This document shows positions 24,556 through 34,512 of a stretch of DNA of 64,000 nucleotides, piece by piece. Numbering within the stretch: the stretch's first letter is position 1; each line of letters begins with the position of its first letter. Under the pieces are notes generated by a model. The model made no database searches, was not told the DNA's origin, and saw only the letters and a program-made list of their open reading frames with translations. The position numbers were made by a program, and so were the translations under genes. Source of the DNA: Bordetella parapertussis (GTDB lineage: Bacteria > Pseudomonadota > Gammaproteobacteria > Burkholderiales > Burkholderiaceae_D); assembly GCA_945866125.1 (NCBI GenBank), contig CAMBFZ010000012.1, forward strand, positions 1 to 64,000, written 5' to 3'.

Positions 24556-26667
24556 ATGATCGTCAACACCAATATAAATGCCCTGATTGCAGGGAATGCC
24601 CTCTACGCCGCCAGTGCAGCGGTCGCAAAATCCTCCGAACGGATTAGTACGGGCTTGCGCGTCAATAGCGCCAAAGATGACCCGGCTGGCTTGGGTATGG
24701 CCAATCGTTTCAAAGCCCAAATCGCTGCCTACTCAAAGGCAACCGACAATATCAACCTCGGGATTGCCGCCGTGCAGACGGCCGATGGGGCACTGACCGA
24801 GATTGCCACTTTGCTCACAACCATGCGTACCGTTGCGCTCTCGTCGTCAACGGGTACCACCAGTGCGGCCACGCGTACCAGCAATCAAACACTGCTGGAA
24901 AGCTATCGCGATGAAATCGATACGATTGCCAATAGCGCCACTTTCAATGGCGTCTCTTTGCTTAACGGCGACACGACGACCATCGCAGTGCAAAGCGGCA
25001 GCAACGCCGGTGACACGAGCAGCCTGAGTTTTGCGTCGGTGTTGTCGTCCGCGTTAGGCACCGGTAGTCCGCTTGCCTTAACCTCACTGGGGTCGTCCAC
25101 GACTGCAATCGGCACCAGCGATTTGACGATCAATGGCTATGCGATTGGCGCATCATCGTCATCGAATGACACCTATTCCTATGCCTTCCAATCCGGTAGC
25201 GCCATTGCCAAAGCCGCCGCGATCAATGCAAAAACCAGCGACACCAATGTCGAAGCGGATGTCGGCACAACCACGGCCTCAGGCAGCAGCATGAGTGTTG
25301 TGGGCGCCGATACGACCGGCACTATCACGATCAATGGCACCGCAATCTCTCTGACGCTGTACGCAACGAACGATGTCGATACCAATCGCGCCGCCGTTGT
25401 TACCGCGATCAATAACAACAGCGGCACGACCGGTATCACGGCAACGAACTCTTACAGCGCGACGCAAGGCGTGATTTTGACAGCAGCTGATGGGCGCAAC
25501 ATCACCGTGAGCCACACGACGTTATCGGCTGCCAGTACGGGTCTGGCTGCCGACGGCACCTACGTCGGGACTTACACTCTCAGAAGTCTGGATCAAAGCA
25601 GTATCATCATCGCCAGCCAGGTGGGCGGCACGATTGCCAACGCTGATCTTGCACCGGGCACGTACTTGAGCAATGTGGCGCAGATGTCGAGCAAACTGCG
25701 CAGCGGATCAACTGCGGCACCCGATGTACTCGCCGAAGGGGACCTGCTCATTAATGGCTACTCGATCGGCGCCACGTTTACATCCGATGACACGGCAACG
25801 GTAGCGACCACCACCTCATCAACAAAAAAATCCAGTGCCATTGCAATGGCTGCGGCAATCAACAGGCAAACCTCGCTCACCGGCGTGACAGCCGCGGTGA
25901 ATTCAAATCAAGTCGTTGGCACCGGTTTTTCTGCGGGCGATGTTGACACGATCTATCTTAATGGCCAGACCATTACGGCGAGCTTGACATCCACGTCCTC
26001 GGCAAGCGATGTCGTGACTTTATTGAATACCTACACAGGACAAACCGGTGTTACGGCAACCGATAACGGCAGTGGCGTGACACTCACCGCCTCTGACGGT
26101 CGTAATATTTCGATTGGTGTTAGTAGCGCCGGCGCCGCTGTCGCCGGTACCCGCATCGGACTGGGCGGCAACGCCGCCTTAGCGGGTGCCGCTGCAACGA
26201 CTGCGGGAGCGATGACCTATATCAGTACCGTCAAACTCTACGCTTCGGCCACATTCACTGTGGCCAGCGGCACCAACGGTGCAACCAATTTTGCGGCGCT
26301 TGGATTCCGGGCAGGCACCTATGGCGGCTCAGCCGACGACACAAAAATTTCAGAACTTGATATCTCCACGCAGGTGGGCGGCTCCAACGCCTTAACCACA
26401 ATCGATGATGCGATCGATATGGTTTCCAGCTATCAGGCAATCACGGGGGCGCAAGAAAGTCGGATGGACATCCAGATCGATTACGTCGCCAGTGCGGGCG
26501 TAGCCGCCACTTCGGCCTATGGCAACATCATGGATTACAACCTGGCAGCAGAAACGTCGGCATTAGCTGCAGCGGAGATCCTGCAAAGCGGCGCCACCGC
26601 TATGCTGGCGCAAGCCAACGTATCAGCTGACATCGTGGCCTATCTGCTGAAAAAATATACTAGCTAG
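24556..26667 (+). CDS. Flagellin with enlarged central region
   Basis: This is a flagellar filament subunit of 703 residues. The N-terminal D0/D1 part is typical (VNTNINALIAGNAL, SSERISTGLRVNSAKDDPAG, then LLESYRDEIDTIANSATFNG). The C-terminal D1/D0 part reads IDMVSSYQAITGAQESRMD and ILQSGATAMLAQANVSAD. Many bacterial flagellins are shorter; the extra length is a central region of about 430 residues rich in Thr, Ser, Ala and Gly. It holds two sets of flagellin hook-IN-like modules (for example DLTINGYAIGA near 190 and DLLINGYSIGA near 390). No Cys is present. The C-terminus YLLKKYTS departs from the usual LL-R/S ending. No other flagellar gene lies in the window. Confidence 0.92.
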   Translation: MIVNTNINALIAGNALYAASAAVAKSSERISTGLRVNSAKDDPAGLGMANRFKAQIAAYSKATDNINLGIAAVQTADGALTEIATLLTTMRTVALSSSTGTTSAATRTSNQTLLESYRDEIDTIANSATFNGVSLLNGDTTTIAVQSGSNAGDTSSLSFASVLSSALGTGSPLALTSLGSSTTAIGTSDLTINGYAIGASSSSNDTYSYAFQSGSAIAKAAAINAKTSDTNVEADVGTTTASGSSMSVVGADTTGTITINGTAISLTLYATNDVDTNRAAVVTAINNNSGTTGITATNSYSATQGVILTAADGRNITVSHTTLSAASTGLAADGTYVGTYTLRSLDQSSIIIASQVGGTIANADLAPGTYLSNVAQMSSKLRSGSTAAPDVLAEGDLLINGYSIGATFTSDDTATVATTTSSTKKSSAIAMAAAINRQTSLTGVTAAVNSNQVVGTGFSAGDVDTIYLNGQTITASLTSTSSASDVVTLLNTYTGQTGVTATDNGSGVTLTASDGRNISIGVSSAGAAVAGTRIGLGGNAALAGAAATTAGAMTYISTVKLYASATFTVASGTNGATNFAALGFRAGTYGGSADDTKISELDISTQVGGSNALTTIDDAIDMVSSYQAITGAQESRMDIQIDYVASAGVAATSAYGNIMDYNLAAETSALAAAEILQSGATAMLAQANVSADIVAYLLKKYTS

Positions 26668-26697
26668 CAGATCGTTTGATTTAAAAAAATCCCGGCA

Positions 26698-26723
26698 GGT
26701 GAACGCCAGTAATCCGTTTCACC
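26698..26723. terminator. Weak inverted repeat between convergent flagellin and waaA genes
   Basis: GGTGAA and TTCACC, 14 bases apart, could form a short stem between the two converging stops. A run of A lies just upstream (TTTAAAAAAAT), which would be T on the minus strand. The stem is weak and the terminator role is only possible. Confidence 0.35.
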
Positions 26724-26732
26724 TCTAGCGCT

Positions 26733-28007
26733 TCATAGCGTAAGCAAGGCAGCGACAATCCGTCTGGTCGCGCCCTGCTCTTTGGTCGCAAAATGCAAGG
26801 CGGCACGCCCCATACGCGCTAGTGCTTCTGTCGATTGCAAAAGCTTACCGGCTTGCACAATCAGCTGTGCCGCGTCCTCAATGCGACAAGCTGCCCCAAG
26901 CTGCACCGCATCATCACTACTCTGGGCAAAATTAAAAGTATGAGGCCCAAGCAAAACCGGCTTGCCGCACGAGCAGGCCTCAATCAAATTCTGTCCACCA
27001 AGCGGCAGCAGACTGCCACCAATAAACGCCAGATCACACGCAGCGTAATACGCAAAAAGCTCGCCCATCGAATCACCGAGCAGCACCTGTGTTGTGACCG
27101 GTAACGCCGCTTGCGCTAGTTGCGAGCGACGCATCATCGACCAGCCCTGCCCATCAATCAGGCGTGCAACCTGATCAAAGCGTTGCGGATGACGCGGCAC
27201 AATCATCAGCAAAACATCGGTCGGGTAAGCGCTCTTGTGCTGCCTGAACGCGCTCAGCAACAACGCCTCCTCGCCTTCCCGCGTGCTCGCGCACAGCAGT
27301 ACCGGACGCGGTCCGATTTGCGCGCGCAGCGCCGCGCCGGCGGCGAGCATGGCGGCCGGTGGTGTGATGTCAAATTTCAGACTGCCAGTGACGATGAGAC
27401 TTGTCGCACCCAACGACTGCAAACGCGCTGCATCTTCCTGCGTTTGCGCCGCGACCAGCGTAATTTGTCGCGCCGCCTGCCCGAGCAACGTATCAAAACG
27501 ACGGGCGCGTCGCAGTGAACGTTCGGACAAACGCGCGTTGACCAGTGCCACCGGTACGACCGCTCGCGCGCACGAAGCGATCAGCGAGGGCCACACTTCG
27601 GTTTCCATCAGTACGCACAAACTCGGTCTGCATTGCGCCAGAAAACGCCTTGTCATCCACAACGTGTCATAGGGCAAATAGGCTTGCCTGACACGTGGCT
27701 GATGCCCGAACAAAGCGCTGCCCGTGGCGCGTCCGGTTGGGGTCATGTGTGTCAATAAAATTTGATGGTCCGGGTAGGCGTCGAGCAGCGCAAGGATCAG
27801 CGGCTCCGCTGCCCGCGTCTCGCCGACGGATACCGCATGCACCATCATCACCGGGCCGGAAAATAACGGCAACGCAAAGCCTAGTCGCTCAGCGATATGC
27901 GCTCGGTAACCCGGCTCTTGCCGGCCACGCCACCACAAACGGCCCAACACTAGCGGCAACATCAGCCACCACGCAAAAGAATAGAGCCGCAAAAACACGA
28001 AATGCAT
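26733..28007 (-). CDS. waaA: 3-deoxy-D-manno-octulosonic acid transferase
   Basis: This inner-membrane-associated glycosyltransferase adds Kdo from CMP-Kdo to lipid IVA during lipopolysaccharide core assembly. It has 424 residues, the family length. An N-terminal membrane-anchoring stretch (FAWWLMLPLVLGRLWW) precedes the Kdo-transferase domain, with HAVSVGETRAAEPLI (about 54-68), LMETEVWPSLI, NARLSERS and, in the C-terminal lobe, GGSLLPLGGQNLIEACSCGKPV. The stop and start distances show it follows the phosphohexomutase gene by three bases, so it is the last gene of the rml-led run on this strand. Confidence 0.95.
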   Translation of the reverse strand: MHFVFLRLYSFAWWLMLPLVLGRLWWRGRQEPGYRAHIAERLGFALPLFSGPVMMVHAVSVGETRAAEPLILALLDAYPDHQILLTHMTPTGRATGSALFGHQPRVRQAYLPYDTLWMTRRFLAQCRPSLCVLMETEVWPSLIASCARAVVPVALVNARLSERSLRRARRFDTLLGQAARQITLVAAQTQEDAARLQSLGATSLIVTGSLKFDITPPAAMLAAGAALRAQIGPRPVLLCASTREGEEALLLSAFRQHKSAYPTDVLLMIVPRHPQRFDQVARLIDGQGWSMMRRSQLAQAALPVTTQVLLGDSMGELFAYYAACDLAFIGGSLLPLGGQNLIEACSCGKPVLLGPHTFNFAQSSDDAVQLGAACRIEDAAQLIVQAGKLLQSTEALARMGRAALHFATKEQGATRRIVAALLTL

Positions 28008-28010
28008 GAA

Positions 28011-29387
28011 TCAGAAGGGTAGCGTGACAGTAGGCTTAACGGCCCGTATCGCCGCGCCCAGCGCCTGCTGGATCCGTGCCAGCGCGCTCGCCGTCTCCGC
28101 TTCAAAGCGCAGCACCAACACCGGCGTCGTGTTGGACGCCCTGACCAATCCAAAGCCGTCTGCGTATTCGACCCGCACGCCATCGATGGTGACGATCTGC
28201 AGGGCGCCCGCAAACGTTGCCTGCGCCTGTAACTGCGCCACCAGCGCATGGTTCTCACCTTCTTGTAAAGCCACCTGCAGCTCCGGTGTACTAATCGACT
28301 GCGGCAGCGCATTCAGTGTTGCCGTGATGTCCTGCATGCGGCTAGCCAGCTCCAGCAAACGCGCCCCCGCATACAGGCCGTCATCAAAACCATACCAACG
28401 GTCTTTAAAAAATACATGGCCGCTCATCTCGCCACCCAACGGTGCTCCCGTGGCACGCATGCTCGCCTTGACCAGCGAATGTCCGGTCTTGCCCATCTGC
28501 GGCACACCACCCGCGGCCTTGACCACGTCGGCTACGTGCCGGCTGCATTTGACGTCATACAAAATCGGCGCGCCCGGATGACGCGTCAGCACGTCCTGCG
28601 CAAACAGCATCAGCTGCCGGTCGGGATAAATAATCTGCCCATCTTTGGTGACCACGCCAAGCCGGTCGCCGTCACCATCAAAGGCCAGACCGATTTCGGC
28701 ATCGGTTTGTTTCAGCGTCGTGATGAGGTCTTGCAGATTTTCCGGATGCGCAGGGTCGGGATGATGATTGGGAAAATGCCCATCGACGTCACAAAATAAT
28801 TCGATCACCTCGCAACCGAGCAATCGATACAAATCGCCGGCGAAGGCGCCTGCCACACCGTTGCCGCAATCGATCGCAATTTTCATCGGCCTTGCGAGCA
28901 CCACGTCACTGGCAATGCGCTGCAGATAGGCCTCACGCAGATCATGCTGCTGCAGACTGCCGCTGCCCTGCGCAAAAGCCTGATCCACAATGGTTTGATA
29001 CAGCGCGGTGATGGCGTCACCATAAATGGCTTCGCCCGCCAGGACCATCTTGAAGCCGTTGTAATCGGGCGGATTATGGCTGCCTGTCACGATGATGCCG
29101 CTGCGGGCATCCAGCGCGTGGGTGGCGTAATACAAAACCGGCGTGGGCACCATACCGATGTCGATCACATCGACCCCGGTTGACTGCAAACCTGCCGCGA
29201 GCGCTGCTGCCAGCGACGGCCCGGAGAGGCGGCCGTCGTAGCCGACGACGACGACGCGCTCGCCTTTGGCGCGCGCGACCGTACCAAAGGCCTGCCCAAT
29301 CTGGTGTGCAATGGATTCGTCGAGCGTGATACCCAGCACACCGCGAATATCATAAGCTTTGAAAATACCGGGGGTTAATTGGGCCAT
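28011..29387 (-). CDS. Phosphomannomutase/phosphoglucomutase (AlgC/ManB type)
   Basis: This 458-residue cytosolic enzyme interconverts hexose 1- and 6-phosphates. The opening GIFKAYDIRGVLGITLDE, the phosphoserine loop IIVTGSHNPPDYNGFK (about 98-113), the metal loop AFDGDGDRLGVV (about 238-249), the sugar loop GEMSGHVFFKDRWYG and the phosphate loop RASNTTPVLVLRFE are all present, as in Pseudomonas AlgC. It could supply glucose 1-phosphate for the adjacent rmlA step and mannose 1-phosphate for other glycans. It lies 27 bases after rmlD. Confidence 0.94.
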   Translation of the reverse strand: MAQLTPGIFKAYDIRGVLGITLDESIAHQIGQAFGTVARAKGERVVVVGYDGRLSGPSLAAALAAGLQSTGVDVIDIGMVPTPVLYYATHALDARSGIIVTGSHNPPDYNGFKMVLAGEAIYGDAITALYQTIVDQAFAQGSGSLQQHDLREAYLQRIASDVVLARPMKIAIDCGNGVAGAFAGDLYRLLGCEVIELFCDVDGHFPNHHPDPAHPENLQDLITTLKQTDAEIGLAFDGDGDRLGVVTKDGQIIYPDRQLMLFAQDVLTRHPGAPILYDVKCSRHVADVVKAAGGVPQMGKTGHSLVKASMRATGAPLGGEMSGHVFFKDRWYGFDDGLYAGARLLELASRMQDITATLNALPQSISTPELQVALQEGENHALVAQLQAQATFAGALQIVTIDGVRVEYADGFGLVRASNTTPVLVLRFEAETASALARIQQALGAAIRAVKPTVTLPF

Positions 29388-29414
29388 AAATTTATCAAGC
29401 TTTCCATTCGGATG

Positions 29415-30299
29415 TTAGTGGGACGAATAATATTGCAGGCATTGTGACAGCGCGGTGTCCCATCGCGGGAGACTGCCAAAAGTTTGTTGAAATTTTGTGG
29501 TGTCGAGCACTGAATTTTTGGGGCGAGACGCCGGCAAGGGATAGTCCGCCGTAGGTATCGGATGCAATAAGGGATGGCTTTGCACCGCCGGATGGGCAAA
29601 GATGGCTTGCGCAAAACCAAACCAGCTGGTCTGCCCGCCTGCACTCAAATGATAAAGGCCAGCATGACGCGAAAAATAGGCCGCGCGCTGCGCGCCACTG
29701 CCCGCTTGTCTGACCATGTCGGCAGTAGCCTGCGCGATGGTATGGCTCCAGGTTGGCGCACCGTGCTGATCATTAACGATCGACAATTCGTGCCGGCTTT
29801 GTGCCAGACGCAGCATGGTCAGCAAAAAATTTTTACCCTCTAAACCATAAACCCAACTGGTACGTAAAATCAGATGCGCCGCACCGCTGGCCGCAATAGC
29901 CTGTTCACCGGCGAGCTTGCTACGACCATAGACTGACAGCGGCGCAGGCAGATCGTCTTCAGTCCACGCACCCTCTTTGCTGCCGTCAAACACATAGTCG
30001 GTGGAATAATGAATCAGCGTCGCCCCAATTTTTTTCGCTTCTTCGGCCAGTGCGCCGGGCGCCTCTGCATTGATGCGCATAGCCAGCGCGACATCTGTCT
30101 CTGCCGCATCGACTGCCGTGTAGGCAGCCGCATTGATGATCAGATCAGGCCGCAGCGTTTGCACCGTATAGCGCACCGCATCAAGATCCGCCAGATCAAG
30201 CTGACTGCGGTCGAGGGCAACAATCTCATCGAGCCCGGCAAGGCTACGTAGTAATGCCTGACCGACCTGTCCATTTTTTCCGGTAACGAGAATACTCAT
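29415..30299 (-). CDS. rmlD: dTDP-4-dehydrorhamnose reductase
   Basis: The last step of dTDP-L-rhamnose synthesis reduces dTDP-4-dehydro-L-rhamnose with NAD(P)H. The 294-residue protein has the Rossmann opening ILVTGKNGQVGQALL, the dinucleotide-binding NAAAYTAVDAAE (about 57-68), STDYVFDGS, and the catalytic Y-x-x-x-K in VYGRSKLAGEQA (about 128-138). It overlaps rmlC by four bases. The order rmlB-A-C-D is that of many beta- and gammaproteobacteria. Rhamnose is probably used in O-antigen, exopolysaccharide or filament glycosylation. Confidence 0.96.
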   Translation of the reverse strand: MSILVTGKNGQVGQALLRSLAGLDEIVALDRSQLDLADLDAVRYTVQTLRPDLIINAAAYTAVDAAETDVALAMRINAEAPGALAEEAKKIGATLIHYSTDYVFDGSKEGAWTEDDLPAPLSVYGRSKLAGEQAIAASGAAHLILRTSWVYGLEGKNFLLTMLRLAQSRHELSIVNDQHGAPTWSHTIAQATADMVRQAGSGAQRAAYFSRHAGLYHLSAGGQTSWFGFAQAIFAHPAVQSHPLLHPIPTADYPLPASRPKNSVLDTTKFQQTFGSLPRWDTALSQCLQYYSSH

Positions 30300-30841
30300 G
30301 CGAAGTTATCCGCCTGCGCGAGGTGCACGCCAGCTTTGTCTTTCACCGACAAGAGAGGGGCGCCCGCGAGCGGCCAATCGATCGCAAGTGCCGGATCATT
30401 CCACAGCAAGGAGCGTTCAAATTCGGGCGCATAGTAATCGGTGGTCTTGTATAAAAATTCAGCGAAGTCGCTGGTCACCAGAAAGCCATGTGCAAAACCG
30501 GGCGGCACCCACAACTGGCGATGGGTTGTACCCGACAAGACCACCGAGACGGATTGCCCAAAGGTGGGTGAACTTTTGCGCAGATCGACGCAGACGTCGA
30601 AAACTTCACCGGCCGTGACGCGCACAAGCTTGCCCTGCGGCTGCTGGATTTGGTAATGCAAACCGCGCAGTACATTTTTTGCCGAGCGCGAATGATTGTC
30701 TTGCACGAAAGACGTGGTAACACCCGTGAGCTCAGTAAAGCGACGCTGGTTAAAACTCTCAAAGAAGAAACCACGCTCGTCACCAAATACCTTGGGCTCG
30801 ATGATGAGTACATCAGGGATCGCCGTGCGGATAATCTGCAT
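30296..30841 (-). CDS. rmlC: dTDP-4-dehydrorhamnose 3,5-epimerase
   Basis: This cupin enzyme epimerises C3 and C5 of dTDP-4-dehydro-6-deoxyglucose. With the start MQIIRTAIPDVLIIEPK at 30841 it has 181 residues, the standard size; the frame runs 18 codons further into rmlA. FGDERGFFFESFNQRRF (about 18-34), QDNHSRSAKNVLRGLHYQ with catalytic His (about 48-65), VDLRKSSPTFG and LWVPPGFAHGF are the family motifs. It overlaps rmlD by four bases and follows rmlA by four. Confidence 0.96.
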   Translation of the reverse strand: MQIIRTAIPDVLIIEPKVFGDERGFFFESFNQRRFTELTGVTTSFVQDNHSRSAKNVLRGLHYQIQQPQGKLVRVTAGEVFDVCVDLRKSSPTFGQSVSVVLSGTTHRQLWVPPGFAHGFLVTSDFAEFLYKTTDYYAPEFERSLLWNDPALAIDWPLAGAPLLSVKDKAGVHLAQADNFA

Positions 30842-30845
30842 GATC

Positions 30846-31742
30846 TTAAAACACCTGATCGTGCAACAGACGCAGCAGATACTGACCATAGCCATTTTTT
30901 TTCAAAGGCTCGGCAAGCTGCTGCAATTGTGCAGCATCGATAAAGCCTTTGCGATAGGCGACTTCTTCGGGGCAAGCGACTTTGAGTCCTTGTCTTTTTT
31001 CGAGCGTTGCAATGAACTGCGATGCCTCCAGCAGCGACTCGTGGGTGCCCGTATCAAGCCAGGCCATCCCGCGCCCCATCACTTCTACTTGCAACGCCCC
31101 TTGTTCGAGATAAAGACGATTGACGTCGGTAATTTCGAGCTCGCCGCGCGCCGAGGGCTTGATCGCCGCCGCCATGTCGCAGACCTGGGTGTCATAAAAA
31201 TAGAGTCCGGTAACAGCGTAATTGGATTGCGGTTTGGCTGGTTTTTCTTCGATGCTGATCGCCCGGCGGTTGGCATCGAAGCCCACCACGCCGTAGCGCT
31301 CCGGGTCTTGCACGTGATACGCAAACACGGTGGCACCCTCTACGCGCGCATTGGCTGCAGCGAGGCTGGCGTCGAGATCATGCCCATAGTAGAGATTGTC
31401 GCCAAGGATTAAGGCCGAGGGATGATTGCCCACAAACTCGCGCCCGATCAGGAAGGCTTGCGCCAACCCGTCCGGTGAGGGCTGCACGGCGTAACTAATG
31501 TGAATGCCCCACTGACTACCATCACCAAGCAAGGCTTCAAAACGCGGCGTGTCCTCGGGCGTGGAGATGAGCAGGATGTCGCGTATGCCGGCCATCATGA
31601 GCGTCGTCAGCGGATAGTAAATCATCGGCTTGTCGTACACCGGCAGTAGCTGCTTGGAGACGGCGGTGGTAACCGGATAAAGCCGGGTACCAGAACCGCC
31701 GGCGAGAATGATGCCGCGGCGGGTGCCTGATGCTGCGCTCAT
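30846..31742 (-). CDS. rmlA: Glucose-1-phosphate thymidylyltransferase
   Basis: The first committed step of dTDP-rhamnose synthesis joins glucose 1-phosphate and dTTP. The 298-residue protein has the nucleotidyltransferase signature [14 protein letters not shown] followed by [17 protein letters not shown] (residues about 9-40), then [10 protein letters not shown] (about 107-116) and [15 protein letters not shown]. It overlaps the rmlB stop by four bases. This enzyme is the usual feedback point of the pathway (dTDP-rhamnose inhibits it in relatives). Confidence 0.97.
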   Translation of the reverse strand: MSAASGTRRGIILAGGSGTRLYPVTTAVSKQLLPVYDKPMIYYPLTTLMMAGIRDILLISTPEDTPRFEALLGDGSQWGIHISYAVQPSPDGLAQAFLIGREFVGNHPSALILGDNLYYGHDLDASLAAANARVEGATVFAYHVQDPERYGVVGFDANRRAISIEEKPAKPQSNYAVTGLYFYDTQVCDMAAAIKPSARGELEITDVNRLYLEQGALQVEVMGRGMAWLDTGTHESLLEASQFIATLEKRQGLKVACPEEVAYRKGFIDAAQLQQLAEPLKKNGYGQYLLRLLHDQVF

Positions 31743-32809
31743 GATGCTGCCTTTTCACGTTGATTGTAATTGCGATCCATCCACTTGAGATAGTCGCCCG
31801 ATTGCACTTTGCGCACCCAATCCTGATTGGCAAGGGTCCATTGCACAGTCTTGCGCATGCCGCTCTCGAAGTTCTCAGCCGGCTTCCAGCCAAGATCACG
31901 CTCGATTTTTCGCGCATCGATTGCATAGCGACGATCATGACCAGGCCGGTCTGTCACGAAACTGATCTGCGCCCGATACGACTGCGCAGCGGGGGCGAGT
32001 TCATCCAGCAGATCACATAAGGTATGCACGACGTCGATGTTGGCTTTTTCATTCCAGCCACCGATGTTGTAGGTCTCGCCCGGCTTGCCTTGTGCAAGTA
32101 CGCGACGCAACGCCGCACAGTGGTCGCCGACATACAACCAGTCGCGCACTTGCCGGCCATCGCCATAAATCGGTAACGGCTTGCCAGCCAGTGCATTGGC
32201 GATCACCAGCGGAATTAATTTTTCCGGAAACTGCAGCGGACCATAATTATTGGAGCAATTACCTGTCACAACCGGCAGGCCATAAGTATGAAACCACGCG
32301 CGCACCAGTTGATCAGAAGCCGCCTTGGAGGCCGAATAAGGACTGTTTGGTGCGTAAGGTGTGGTCTCGGAAAACGGTGCATCGTCGGGGCCTAAGCTGC
32401 CGAATACTTCATCCGTAGAGACATGCAGAAAACGAAACGCTGCACGCGCGTGCTCGTCCAGCGTGGCGCAGTAAGCGCGCGCGGCTTCGAGCAAACTAAA
32501 AGTGCCATCGATATTGGTGCGGATAAAATCGGCGGGGCCATGAATCGACCGATCCACATGGCTCTCGGCAGCAAAGTGCACGATCGCGCGCGGTTGATGC
32601 GTGTTGAACAACGAGGCCACCAGCGCACGGTCACAGATATCGCCGTGCACAAAATGATGGCGCGCATCGTTGGCAAGCGTCGCAAAATTATCCGGATTGC
32701 CGGCGTAGGTCAGCTTGTCGAGATTGATGACCGGCTCATCACTGCTGGCAAGCCAGTCAAGGATGAAATTAGACCCGATGAAACCGGCACCGCCTGTTAC
32801 TAGAATCAT
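31739..32809 (-). CDS. rmlB: dTDP-glucose 4,6-dehydratase
   Basis: This NAD-dependent short-chain-type dehydratase of 356 residues catalyses the second step of dTDP-rhamnose synthesis. The N-terminus is [18 protein letters not shown] with the glycine-rich NAD loop. Catalytic residues are in STDEVFG (about 131-137) and the Y-x-x-x-K of [13 protein letters not shown] (about 161-173). [14 protein letters not shown] and [14 protein letters not shown] complete the family pattern. It is the first gene of the rmlBACD run; 154 bases separate it from the divergent apaH, and the promoter should lie there. Confidence 0.97.
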   Translation of the reverse strand: MILVTGGAGFIGSNFILDWLASSDEPVINLDKLTYAGNPDNFATLANDARHHFVHGDICDRALVASLFNTHQPRAIVHFAAESHVDRSIHGPADFIRTNIDGTFSLLEAARAYCATLDEHARAAFRFLHVSTDEVFGSLGPDDAPFSETTPYAPNSPYSASKAASDQLVRAWFHTYGLPVVTGNCSNNYGPLQFPEKLIPLVIANALAGKPLPIYGDGRQVRDWLYVGDHCAALRRVLAQGKPGETYNIGGWNEKANIDVVHTLCDLLDELAPAAQSYRAQISFVTDRPGHDRRYAIDARKIERDLGWKPAENFESGMRKTVQWTLANQDWVRKVQSGDYLKWMDRNYNQREKAAS

Positions 32810-32963
32810 GCAACTCCCTTATCAATCCAATAAGCATGGTCTTTTTTTTGCGGGTGCCCAACACGGTCGCCGCAAAGCCTCATCATCAGCGCGCATTTTA
32901 CGTGAGTGACGCACGCCCTCACAAGCTACTAAAATGGCTGCCTGTCTCCACCCTGTGAACTTC

Positions 32964-33782
32964 ATGACCACTTACGCCATTGGCGACATTCAAGGCTGCG
33001 CGGCGCGGCTTGATGCCTTGCTCGCACTGATCGACGCCGAGTGTCCGGATGCCCACCTGATCTTTGTCGGCGACCTGGTTAATCGTGGCCCGGATTCCTT
33101 GCGTACGCTGCGCACTCTGCGCGCGCTCGGGTCGCGGGTTCGCGTGGTGCTGGGTAACCATGATCTGCATTTGCTAGCGATCGCGCACGGCATCCGGCAA
33201 CCCAATCGTAGCGACACCATCATGGCGATTCTCGACGCACCGGATCGTGCAGCGTTGCTAGACTGGATACGTCAGCAGCCACTGGCTTTGCTGGAAGAAC
33301 AAACGCTATTCGTCCATGCAGGAGTGCTGCCGCAATGGCATGGACAACAAGTCGTCGATCTGGCCCACGAAGTCGAGCAACAATTACGTAGCGATAACTG
33401 GGTCGATTTTTTACGCACCATGTATGGCAATGAGCCCGCACGTTGGGACGATGACCTGCAAGGCGCAGCACGGCTGCGTTGCATCGTCAATGCACTGACC
33501 AGACTGCGTTATTGCACGCCAGATGGTGAGATGGAATTTGCTACCAAAGAATCGCCCGGCGTTCCGCCTGCCGGCTATGTGCCCTGGTTTGCGGTACCGG
33601 GTCGCAAGACGGCCAACCTGACGGTGGTCTTCGGACACTGGTCAACGCTGGGACTCACCATGCAACCCAATGTGATAGGACTTGACACTGGTTGTGTCTG
33701 GGGCGGCAAACTTACTGCAGTGCGCTTGTCTGATCGTAAGCTGCTGCAGGTGGATTGTCCGCAGTATCAACAGCCGGGCTAA
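32964..33782 (+). CDS. apaH: Symmetrical bis(5'-nucleosyl)-tetraphosphatase
   Basis: This metallophosphatase of 272 residues splits Ap4A into two ADP and also removes Np4 RNA caps in E. coli. The metal motifs are [13 protein letters not shown] (residues about 4-16), [14 protein letters not shown] (about 37-50) and [13 protein letters not shown] (about 66-78). The start MTTYAIG at 32964 is the family start; an ATG ten codons earlier is less likely. Its 3' end overlaps the plsC 3' end on the other strand by 71 bases. Confidence 0.96.
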   Translation: MTTYAIGDIQGCAARLDALLALIDAECPDAHLIFVGDLVNRGPDSLRTLRTLRALGSRVRVVLGNHDLHLLAIAHGIRQPNRSDTIMAILDAPDRAALLDWIRQQPLALLEEQTLFVHAGVLPQWHGQQVVDLAHEVEQQLRSDNWVDFLRTMYGNEPARWDDDLQGAARLRCIVNALTRLRYCTPDGEMEFATKESPGVPPAGYVPWFAVPGRKTANLTVVFGHWSTLGLTMQPNVIGLDTGCVWGGKLTAVRLSDRKLLQVDCPQYQQPG

Positions 33783-34512
33783 GCGCCGTCGCAATGCAAT
33801 CGCGCATAGCCAGAGCGAGCTCGCGCCGGTGTGTGCCATCGGTGGACATCGCAGGCAAACGGATCAGCTCTGCCGTCAGTCGCCGGTTGCGCAAGATGGC
33901 CACCACGCTCTCGACAAAGCTCATCTCACCGATAAAGTCTGCGGCATCATGCAGCGCACCGTCGTCATCCAGATAACGTAATGCATAAGGCTGCACCGGC
34001 ACTTGGGCTTCGATTGCCGCTTCAAACAGATTGGCGTGAAACGGCAGTACAGTGCCTTGCGCGGCGGTGGTCCCTTCAGGGAAAAAAGCCACGCGCTCGC
34101 CGTTGTGAATACTCGTGACCAGACCGGCATAAATGCGTCGCACATCGCGCTGGCGGCCGCGTGCAATAAAAATCGTACCGGACTTGTCACACAACCATCC
34201 GATCAGGGGCCAATCTCGGATATCGGATTTGGCGACGAAGCGGCAGGGGTGCACGCTATTGATGACGAAGATATCCAGCCAGGATATGTGATTGCTGATA
34301 ATGAGCGCAGGCGAGGCAGGAACCGGCTGCGCCGCATCATTCAATACCAGTCTGACGCCACAAATCGCAATCAGCTGGCGCGACCAGCGCTGTATGCGAC
34401 GCTCGCGACCCGCATCATCCAACCAGGGAAAGAGCAACGCGCACTTGCCCAAACCCACAGCCAAATGCAGCCCCAGTCTGGCCAGATGCAGCACTGGCAA
34501 GGCGGCGCTCAA
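33712..34512 (-). CDS. plsC: 1-acyl-sn-glycerol-3-phosphate acyltransferase (PlsC family)
   Basis: This membrane-associated acyltransferase of 266 residues makes phosphatidic acid or acylates a related lipid. The catalytic H-x4-D motif is [10 protein letters not shown] (about 72-81), and the substrate motif is [11 protein letters not shown] (about 143-153). An N-terminal hydrophobic helix is present. The last 23 codons or so run antisense through the end of apaH and are low in recognisable motif. It overlaps the pyrC' stop by four bases, so it closes the pyr cluster transcript. The exact lipid substrate is unknown. Confidence 0.92.
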   Translation of the reverse strand: MSAALPVLHLARLGLHLAVGLGKCALLFPWLDDAGRERRIQRWSRQLIAICGVRLVLNDAAQPVPASPALIISNHISWLDIFVINSVHPCRFVAKSDIRDWPLIGWLCDKSGTIFIARGRQRDVRRIYAGLVTSIHNGERVAFFPEGTTAAQGTVLPFHANLFEAAIEAQVPVQPYALRYLDDDGALHDAADFIGEMSFVESVVAILRNRRLTAELIRLPAMSTDGTHRRELALAMRDCIATALSPAVDTADNPPAAAYDQTSALQ

